From NCBI RefSeq assembly GCF_033406955.1, contig NZ_CP137734.1, forward strand, positions 3,100,001 to 3,164,000: a DNA stretch of 64,000 bases. The letters run 5' to 3'. The translations under genes were made by a program, and so were the position numbers. Positions 58,010-64,000 of the stretch are shown in pieces. Below the pieces are notes generated by a model that was given only the letters and a program-made list of their open reading frames with translations, searched no databases and was not told where the DNA came from. Each line of letters starts with the position of its first letter. Within the stretch, counting starts at the first letter, position 1. Origin of the DNA: Streptomyces violaceoruber (lineage in GTDB: Bacteria > Actinomycetota > Actinomycetes > Streptomycetales > Streptomycetaceae).

Positions 58010-58051
58010 CCGGCGGCCGCCGGCGGACGCCCCGGGGCGGACGCCGAGCCG

Positions 58052-58765
58052 TCAGCGCCCCGGCCGGCCCGCTCCCACCTCGCCGCGCCCCCGGTAGCGG
58101 TACACGACGTAGGGCCGCACCAGGTAGCCGAGCGGCGCCGTGAAGGCGTGGATCAGGCGCGTGTAGGGCCACAGGGCGAACAGGGCCATGGCGAGGAGTG
58201 CGTGCAGGCGGTAGACGAGCGGGGCCTGGGCCATGGCGGTCACGTCCGGGTCCAGCGCGAACAGGCTGCGGAACCAGACGGAGACGCCGAGCCGGTAGTC
58301 GTACGTGGACGCCGCCGTCGCACCGGACGCGGTGGCCGTCAGCCCGGCGAGGACGACCGTGAGCAGCAGGGGGTAGACCACTCGGTCGCTCCGGCTGGTC
58401 GCGGCCCGGATCGCGGGGGTGCGCAGGCGGCGGTACAGGAGGAGGGCGAGGCCCGCCAGGGTCGCCAGGCCCGCGGTGCCGCCCGCGATCAGGGCGTTGG
58501 CGTGGTAGAGATGCTCGCTGACGTGGAGGCGGTCGGTCAGCGACTCGGGGACCAGGAGCCCGGCCACGTGGCCGGCGATCACGAACAGCAGGCCGTAGTG
58601 GAAGAGCGGGCCCGCGATCCGCAGCAGCCGGCTCTCGTGCAGCTGACTGGACCGGGTGGTGAAGCCGAAACGGTCGTAGCGGTAGCGCCAGGCCGTCCCC
58701 GCCACCAGCACCACCAGGGTCAGGTACGGCAGGACGCCCCACAGGGCGGTGTGCAGGTGCCTCAT
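58052..58765 (-). CDS. narI: nitrate reductase gamma subunit (cytochrome b)
   Basis: A 237-residue membrane cytochrome with five helices that oxidises menaquinol and passes electrons to NarH. Candidate haem ligands are His in GPLFHYGLLFVIAGHVAGL and in RLHALLAMALFALWPYTRLI followed by HAF. ATG 58765 overlaps the NarJ stop by 4 bp. It is the last gene of narGHJI and converges on the aldo/keto reductase, with a GC palindrome at 58010-58023 in the gap. Confidence 0.95.
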   Translation of the reverse strand: MRHLHTALWGVLPYLTLVVLVAGTAWRYRYDRFGFTTRSSQLHESRLLRIAGPLFHYGLLFVIAGHVAGLLVPESLTDRLHVSEHLYHANALIAGGTAGLATLAGLALLLYRRLRTPAIRAATSRSDRVVYPLLLTVVLAGLTATASGATAASTYDYRLGVSVWFRSLFALDPDVTAMAQAPLVYRLHALLAMALFALWPYTRLIHAFTAPLGYLVRPYVVYRYRGRGEVGAGRPGR

Positions 58766-59424
58766 CGGCGGGCTCCGTCGTCGTGCGGCCGGGGCTGGGC
58801 GGGGAAGGGTCCCAGGACGTCGAGGCCCACCGCCTCGGTCGGCGGGCCGGTACGGGTCAGGCGCAGGGCCTCCTCGCGGCTGGCCGGTGCCCGGCCCGGC
58901 AGGCACCGGCCGACGGCCTGGAGGAGGGCGGCGTAGGGGCTGCGGTGGGCTTCGAGGGCGTAGCGCAGGACCTCGATCGCCGCCCGGTGTTCCGTCAGCA
59001 GTGCGGTGCCCGCCTCGGGGGTGCGGGCGGCGAACTCCAGCATCAGCGGCAGGAAGTCGGGCAGTTCGTCGTCCGGCGGCAGCCAGCCGTGGGTGCGGTA
59101 CACGGACTTGATACGGGCGAGTGCGGCGCCGCGGCGGCGGGTGTCGCCGTCGGTGTAGTAGGTGAGGTAGAGGCAGCGCCGGCGGCTGCGGTCGAAGGTG
59201 GCGACGTAGCGGGCGGCCACGGCGAGGGGGTCCTCCCGTTCCGCCCGGTCGCAGAAGGAGAGCAGGAGCTGGATCTCGGGGCCGGGGAGCGCGGCGACCG
59301 TGTCGCGGACGGTGTGCGGGCGGCGCGGCCAGTCCCGGTCCGGGTAGGCCAGCAGCAGGGCGGCGGCCTGGAACACGACCGGTGCGTTGGTGGTCGTCGC
59401 GGCGCGGCCGAGGCTACGGCTCAC
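58762..59424 (-). CDS. narJ: nitrate reductase assembly chaperone
   Basis: A 220-residue cytoplasmic chaperone of the TorD/NarJ family that holds NarGH while the Mo cofactor is inserted. Typical segments: FQAAALLLAYPDRDWPRRPH, YVATFDRSRRRCLYLTYYTD and DELPDFLPLMLEFAA. GTG 59424 overlaps the NarH stop (GTGA), so translation is coupled. The C-terminal tail (GPFPAQPRPHDDGARR) is variable. Confidence 0.93.
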   Translation of the reverse strand: MSRSLGRAATTTNAPVVFQAAALLLAYPDRDWPRRPHTVRDTVAALPGPEIQLLLSFCDRAEREDPLAVAARYVATFDRSRRRCLYLTYYTDGDTRRRGAALARIKSVYRTHGWLPPDDELPDFLPLMLEFAARTPEAGTALLTEHRAAIEVLRYALEAHRSPYAALLQAVGRCLPGRAPASREEALRLTRTGPPTEAVGLDVLGPFPAQPRPHDDGARR

Positions 59425-61076
59425 AGCTCGGGCTCCGTCCGCACGGCGCCGCGGGCGCGCGGGAAGAGGCCGTTCGGGCGCCCCTTCCCGTTCCAGTTCA
59501 GGAGGTTGACCCGGCCGCGCAGCGCGGACGACGTGCCGGACCCGGCGGTCGGCGGCGCGTGGAAGGCTTCGGGGTCGAACTCCCCGAAGCCGGGGCCGCC
59601 GCCCGCGCCCTCCGGCATCATCCCCGGCCCGCCCACGCCGTCCAGGCTGCAGCCCGCCCCGGTGCCGCCGGGGTCGGGGACGGAGCCGGTGTAGGCGGTC
59701 GGGATGACGTAGCGCTCGTCGTACTTGGCGAGGGCGAGCAGCCGGTACAGCTCCAGGATGCCCGGCTCGTCCAGTCCGACCGCCTCGGCGATCCGCGGGT
59801 CCTGTTCCTCGCCGAGGTTGACGCGCCGCATGTGGGAGCGCATCGCGGCCAGCCGGCACAGGGCGGCCTCGACGGGCCCCGGATCGCCCGCGGTGAAGAG
59901 TTCGGCGAGGTAGCCGAGGGGGATGCGCAGCGTGTCGATCGCGCCGAACAGCGCGGCCGGGTCCTCCCCGTCGTGCCCGGTGCCGGTGAGGGCGTCGACG
60001 ACCGGGGAGAGCGGCGGGACGTACCAGACCATCGGCATCGTGCGGTACTCCGGGTGCAGCGGGAGCGCGACGCGGTACCGGGTGATCAGCGCGTGGACCG
60101 GGGAGCGGCGCGCGGCCTCGACCCAGTCGTGCGGGATGCCGGACGCCTGGGCCGCGCGGGCCACCTCGGGGTCGTCGGGGTCGAGGAAGCAGCCGAGCTG
60201 GGCCTCGTACAGGTCCTTCTCGTCGGTGACGGAGGCGGCGGCGCCGACCTTGTCGGGGTCGTAGAGCATGACGCCGAGGTAGCGCAGCCGGCCGACGCAG
60301 GTCTCGGAGCAGACGGTGGGGTCGCCGGCCTCGATCCGCGGGTAGCAGAAGGTGCACTTCTCGGCCTTGCCGGTGGAGTGGTTGAAGTAGACCTTCTTGT
60401 ACGGGCAGCCGCTGACGCACATCCGCCAGCCCCGGCAGCGGTCCTGGTCGACCAGGACGATGCCGTCCTCGACGCGCTTGTAGAGGGCGCCGGAGGGGCA
60501 GACGGCGACGCAGGACGGGTTGAGGCAGTGCTCGCAGATGCGGGGCAGGTAGAACATGAACGCCCGCTCGTAGTCGAGCCGGACCTGCTCGCTCATCCGG
60601 GCGAGGAGGGGGTCCGCGGCGAGCTGTGCGGGGCCGCCGCCGAGGTCGTCGTCCCAGTTGGGGCCCCAGGTGATCTCGGTGGGGCGGCCGTCGATCGCCG
60701 AGCGGGGCGGGGCGGTGGGGATGTCGTCGCCGAGGGGGGCGGTGGTGAGGTTCTCGTAGTCGTAGGTCCAGGGCTGGTAGTAGTCGTCGAGGGTGGGGAG
60801 TTCGGGGTTGGCGAAGAGGCGGGCGAGGCGGCGGGCGCGGCCGCCGGTGCGCGGGACGAGGCGCCCGCCCTTGAGGTGCCAGCCGCCCTTCCACTTCTCC
60901 TGGTCCTCGTGGCCGCGGGGGTAGCCCTGGCCGGGACGGGTCTCGACGTTGTTGAACCAGACGTACTCGGTGCCGGTGCGGTTGGTCCAGGTCTGTTTGC
61001 AGGTGACCGAGCAGGTGTGGCAGCCGATGCACTTGTCGAGGTTCATGACCATCGCCACCTGTGCCATGACGCGCAT
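59421..61076 (-). CDS. narH: nitrate reductase beta subunit (iron-sulfur)
   Basis: A 551-residue subunit carrying four iron-sulfur clusters. The Cys motifs are CIGCHTCSVTCKQTW, CEHCLNPSCVAVCPSG, CRGWRMCVSGCPYKK (Trp replacing one Cys, the [3Fe-4S] site) and CTFCYPRIEAGDPTVCSETC. Length is slightly above E. coli NarH. A Gly/Pro-rich insertion near the C-terminus (GPGMMPEGAGGGPGFGEFD) is typical of actinobacteria. The ATG at 61076 shares one base with the NarG stop (TGATG). Confidence 0.96.
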   Translation of the reverse strand: MRVMAQVAMVMNLDKCIGCHTCSVTCKQTWTNRTGTEYVWFNNVETRPGQGYPRGHEDQEKWKGGWHLKGGRLVPRTGGRARRLARLFANPELPTLDDYYQPWTYDYENLTTAPLGDDIPTAPPRSAIDGRPTEITWGPNWDDDLGGGPAQLAADPLLARMSEQVRLDYERAFMFYLPRICEHCLNPSCVAVCPSGALYKRVEDGIVLVDQDRCRGWRMCVSGCPYKKVYFNHSTGKAEKCTFCYPRIEAGDPTVCSETCVGRLRYLGVMLYDPDKVGAAASVTDEKDLYEAQLGCFLDPDDPEVARAAQASGIPHDWVEAARRSPVHALITRYRVALPLHPEYRTMPMVWYVPPLSPVVDALTGTGHDGEDPAALFGAIDTLRIPLGYLAELFTAGDPGPVEAALCRLAAMRSHMRRVNLGEEQDPRIAEAVGLDEPGILELYRLLALAKYDERYVIPTAYTGSVPDPGGTGAGCSLDGVGGPGMMPEGAGGGPGFGEFDPEAFHAPPTAGSGTSSALRGRVNLLNWNGKGRPNGLFPRARGAVRTEPEL

Positions 61077-64000
61077 CAGTACGTGACCTCCTGGGAGCGG
61101 CGCCGGATGGTGGTGACGGCGTCGCGCTGGTTGCCGGTCGGGCCGTAGTAGTTGGGGGCGAAGGAGAGCTGGCCGTAGCCGCCGATGAGGTGGGTGGGCT
61201 TGACGAGCAGCTTGGTCAGGGAGTTGTGGACACCGCCGCGGCGGCCGTTCGCCTCCGACTTCGGCACGTTCACCAGGCGTTCCTGGACGTGGTACATGAG
61301 CACCGTGCCGTCCGGGACGCGGTGGGAGACGATCGCGCGGGCGACGACGACGCCGTGTGCGTTGACGGCCTCCACCCAGTCGTTGTCGGCGGCGCCGATC
61401 GCGTCGGCGTCGGCGGGGCTCATCCATACGACGGGGCCGCCGCGGGCCAGGGTCTGCATCAGCAGGTTCTCCTGGTACTCGCTGTGGATGGACCACTTGG
61501 CGTGCGGGGTGAGGTAGCGGACGGTCACCGCGCGGCCGTCGCCGGTCGGGATCGGGGCGTCGCCCAGCTCGGCCAGGTTCAGCGGGGGCCGGTAGACGGG
61601 GAGCTGCTCGCCCAGCTCGGCCATCCAGTCGTGGTCGACGTAGAAGTGCTGGCGGCCGGTGAGGGTGTGCCAGGGCTTCTTGTGCTCGGTGTTGACGGTG
61701 AAGGGCGAGTAGCGCCGGTCGGGCGCCTCCTTGCCGGACCACTCGAAGCTCGCCCCGACCTGCACGGGGCGCTCCTGGGTGTCGGAGAAGACCACGCGCC
61801 GCTCCCCCACCGACGCGGCCAGCTCGGCGAGCCCGGCGCCGGGCCCGACGCGGTCGGCGAGGCGGTCGAAGCCCTCGGCGGCGAGGCGGCCGTTGGTGGT
61901 GCCGGACAGGGCGAGGATCGCCTCGCAGAACTTGACGTCGGTGTCGAGCAGGGGGCGGCCGCGGGCGGGCCCGGCGGGGGCGGTGCCGCAGCGGGCGGCG
62001 AGCCAGCGCGACTCCTCGTGCGGGTTGACGGTCACGCCCTTCACGGTCATGCCGTGCTCCTCGGCCAGCGGCCCGAAGGCGGCGAGCCGGTCGGCGACGG
62101 CCGTGTAGTCCCGTTCCACCAGCGAGACCTGAGGGGCGTTGCGGCCCGGCTCGACGGGAGTGCGGCCGTCCCGCCAGTCGGTGACCCGGCCGCCGGGCTG
62201 AGCCGTCTCGCCGGGGGTGTCGTGCTGGAGGGCGGTGGCGACCAGGTCGTGGGCCGTGCCGAGGCGGCCGGCGGCGAGTTCGCTCAGGCGGCGGGCGAGG
62301 GAGTGGAAGATCTCGAAGTCGGTGCGGGCCTGCCAGGGCGGGTTGATCGCGGGACTGAAGGCGTGCACGAAGGGGTGCATGTCCGTGGAGGACAGGTCGT
62401 GCTTCTCGTACCAGGTGGCGGCGGGCAGCACGAGGTCGGAGAAGAGCGTCGTGGAGGTCATCCGGAAGTCGAGGCTCAGCAGCAGGTCGAGCTTGCCCTC
62501 GGGGGCGTCGTCCCGCCAGGCCACGGAGCGCGGCCGGTGCTCGGGCGGTGCCTCGGAGCTGGTGGCGCCGTCGCGGGCGCCGAGCAGGTGGCGCAGGAAG
62601 TACTCGTTGCCCTTGGCGGAGGAGCCGATCAGGTTGGCCCGCCACACGGTCAGCACGCGCGGCCAGTTGCGGGGCGCGTCGGGGTCCTCGCAGGCGAAGT
62701 CCACGGCGCCCGAACCGAGTTGCTCCGCGATCCAGTCACCGGGCTCCTGGCCGCTCTCGCGGGCGCGGCGGCCGAGGTCGAGCGGGTTGGCGTCGAAGGT
62801 CGGGTAGGACGGCATCCAGCCGAGCCGGGCGGACTGGGCGACCAGGTCGGCGGTGTGGAGCCCGGCGAGGGTGCCGGGGGCGGTGGGCGACGCGAGGGCG
62901 TCGGCGGCGTGGGACTCGTACCGCCACTGGCCGGTGTGCAGGTACCAGTACGGGGTGCCCGCCATCTGCCGCGAGGGCCGGACCCAGTCGGCGGCCGTGG
63001 ACAGCTGCTGCCAGCCGGTGTACGGGCGGACCTTCTCCTGGCCGACGTAGTGCGCCCAGCCGCCGCCGTTGACGCCCTGGCAGCCGGTGAGGATGAGCAG
63101 CGAGAGGAAGGACCGGTAGATGGTGTCGGAGTGGAACCAGTGGTTGGTGCCGGCGCCCATGACGATCATGCAGCGGCCCCGGGTCTGCTCGGCGGTGCGC
63201 GCGAACTCCCGGGCCGCGCGGACCGCCGCCTCGGCCGGGACGGAGGTGAGGCGCTCCTGCCAGGCGGGCGTGCAGGGCTGCTCGGCGTCGTCGTAGCCGG
63301 TGGGCCAGTGGCCGGCGAGGCCGGGGCGGGCGACGGCGTACTGGGCGAGGAGGAGGTCGTAGACGGTGGTGACGAGCCGGCCGCCGATCTCCCGGGCCGG
63401 TACGCCGCGCACGACGGTGGCGCCGGGTTCGTCGAAGCGGGGCAGCACCACCTCGACACCGTTGTCGCCGCGGCCGCCCGTGTGTCCGTGCAGGGTGAGG
63501 AGCGGGTCGGTCCCGCCCAGGTCGAGGTTCCAGCGCCCCTCGCCGCCCTTGCCCCACCGGTCGCCGAGGGTGCCGTTCGGGACGACCACGTCTTCGGTGT
63601 CGGCGTCGATCAGCACCGGCATCCAGGCCCGCGCCCCGGCGTCGGCGTGCCGGCCGAGCCCGAGGTCGGCGGCGGTGACGAACTTGCCGGGCGTCCAGCG
63701 GCCCGCCGCGTGCTCGTCGAGGGCGACGAGGAAGGGCAGGTCGGTGAAGCGCTTGACGTAGTCGGTGAAGTACGGCACCTGACGGCGCACGAAGAACTCG
63801 GTGAGCAGGACGTGGCCCATGGCCATGGCGAGCGCCCCGTCGGTGCCGGGGTGCGGGTGCAGCCACTCGTCGGCGAACTTGGTGGCGTCCGCGTAGTCCG
63901 GCGAGACGACGACGACCTTCTGGCCCCGGTAGCGGGCCTCCGCCATCCAGTGCGCGTCGGGGGTGCGGGTGACGGGGACGTTGGAGCCCCACAGCATCAG
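61076..64000 (-). CDS. narG: nitrate reductase alpha subunit (Mo-bisMGD), N-terminus outside window
   Basis: Catalytic subunit reducing nitrate to nitrite. 974 codons are visible of an expected ~1230, so the N-terminal part with the [4Fe-4S] site and the Mo-ligating Asp lies beyond 64000. Visible family sequences include MLWGSNVPVTRTPDAHWMAE, YADATKFADEWLHPHPGTDG, YEKHDLSSTDMHPFVHAFSP and the C-terminal GQLSFAPNYYGPTGNQRD. It is the first gene of narGHJI. S. coelicolor has three such operons and this is one of that type. Confidence 0.96.
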   Translation of the reverse strand: MMLWGSNVPVTRTPDAHWMAEARYRGQKVVVVSPDYADATKFADEWLHPHPGTDGALAMAMGHVLLTEFFVRRQVPYFTDYVKRFTDLPFLVALDEHAAGRWTPGKFVTAADLGLGRHADAGARAWMPVLIDADTEDVVVPNGTLGDRWGKGGEGRWNLDLGGTDPLLTLHGHTGGRGDNGVEVVLPRFDEPGATVVRGVPAREIGGRLVTTVYDLLLAQYAVARPGLAGHWPTGYDDAEQPCTPAWQERLTSVPAEAAVRAAREFARTAEQTRGRCMIVMGAGTNHWFHSDTIYRSFLSLLILTGCQGVNGGGWAHYVGQEKVRPYTGWQQLSTAADWVRPSRQMAGTPYWYLHTGQWRYESHAADALASPTAPGTLAGLHTADLVAQSARLGWMPSYPTFDANPLDLGRRARESGQEPGDWIAEQLGSGAVDFACEDPDAPRNWPRVLTVWRANLIGSSAKGNEYFLRHLLGARDGATSSEAPPEHRPRSVAWRDDAPEGKLDLLLSLDFRMTSTTLFSDLVLPAATWYEKHDLSSTDMHPFVHAFSPAINPPWQARTDFEIFHSLARRLSELAAGRLGTAHDLVATALQHDTPGETAQPGGRVTDWRDGRTPVEPGRNAPQVSLVERDYTAVADRLAAFGPLAEEHGMTVKGVTVNPHEESRWLAARCGTAPAGPARGRPLLDTDVKFCEAILALSGTTNGRLAAEGFDRLADRVGPGAGLAELAASVGERRVVFSDTQERPVQVGASFEWSGKEAPDRRYSPFTVNTEHKKPWHTLTGRQHFYVDHDWMAELGEQLPVYRPPLNLAELGDAPIPTGDGRAVTVRYLTPHAKWSIHSEYQENLLMQTLARGGPVVWMSPADADAIGAADNDWVEAVNAHGVVVARAIVSHRVPDGTVLMYHVQERLVNVPKSEANGRRGGVHNSLTKLLVKPTHLIGGYGQLSFAPNYYGPTGNQRDAVTTIRRRSQEVTY

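Overview
The window is chromosomal DNA from a Streptomyces, very close in content to the Streptomyces coelicolor/lividans group. The base composition is very GC-rich and third codon positions are almost all G or C. GTG and TTG starts, 4-bp ATGA/GTGA gene overlaps and apparently leaderless starts are common. Mycothiol amidase (Mca), DUF4307, DUF5753/DUF397 remnants, SigE-type ECF sigma factors and a GTP-type PEP carboxykinase are typical of the group. About 60 intact or partial protein genes, four gene remnants, several strong hairpin terminators and a set of operator-like palindromes were found. I recognised no rRNA, tRNA, CRISPR array or insertion sequence.

Layout. 1-5.9 kb: a Tad/Flp pilus assembly operon (CpaB, CpaE, two TadE-like proteins, TadA, TadB) on the minus strand, with one rare TTA codon. 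6.3-8.0 kb: a secreted GH18 chitinase with a DasR-type operator. 8.1-9.8 kb: a decayed islet holding a polymorphic-toxin tail with an immunity-like gene, a broken XRE/DUF5753 regulator and a frameshifted DUF397 gene. 9.8-12.7 kb: an ECF sigma factor with a membrane partner, then a protein with the N-terminal tag of contractile-injection-system effectors and a possible ADP-ribosyltransferase domain. 12.8-14.8 kb: an Nramp-like transporter and an acidic protein.

14.9-21.8 kb is the most interesting block. Two divergent operons encode a GntP-type sugar-acid permease, RidA, an IclR regulator, a 2-keto-3-deoxygluconate-type kinase, a PLP amino-acid/amino-sugar-acid deaminase and an N-acyl-D-amino-acid deacylase. 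A palindromic operator lies between them. Together they could convert N-acetylglucosaminate, the oxidised end product of chitin attack by LPMOs, into 2-keto-3-deoxygluconate 6-phosphate. The alternative is N-acyl-D-amino acid catabolism.

21.9-29.6 kb: a secreted trypsin-like protease, an alanine-type aminotransferase, a small gene whose ribosome binding site is buried in a 14-bp hairpin, two SUKH-like proteins and PEP carboxykinase. 29.9-52.1 kb keeps the order seen around Mycobacterium tuberculosis Rv1079-Rv1085c (haemolysin III, DUF255 thioredoxin protein, small membrane protein, Mca, DUF4307, GreA, MetB). Purine catabolism genes (guanine deaminase, xanthine dehydrogenase A/B/C) and a large STAND ATPase are inserted in it, and a DrrAB-type exporter, threonine deaminase, MarR and a degenerate sigma-like gene lie between GreA and MetB. 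52.2-58.0 kb: a membrane protein, MsrA, a secreted I36/FG-GAP protein, a DUF4291 protein, a TerD remnant and a TetR/aldo-keto reductase divergent pair with duplicated operators. 58.1-64.0 kb: a respiratory nitrate reductase operon narGHJI, with narG cut by the window end.
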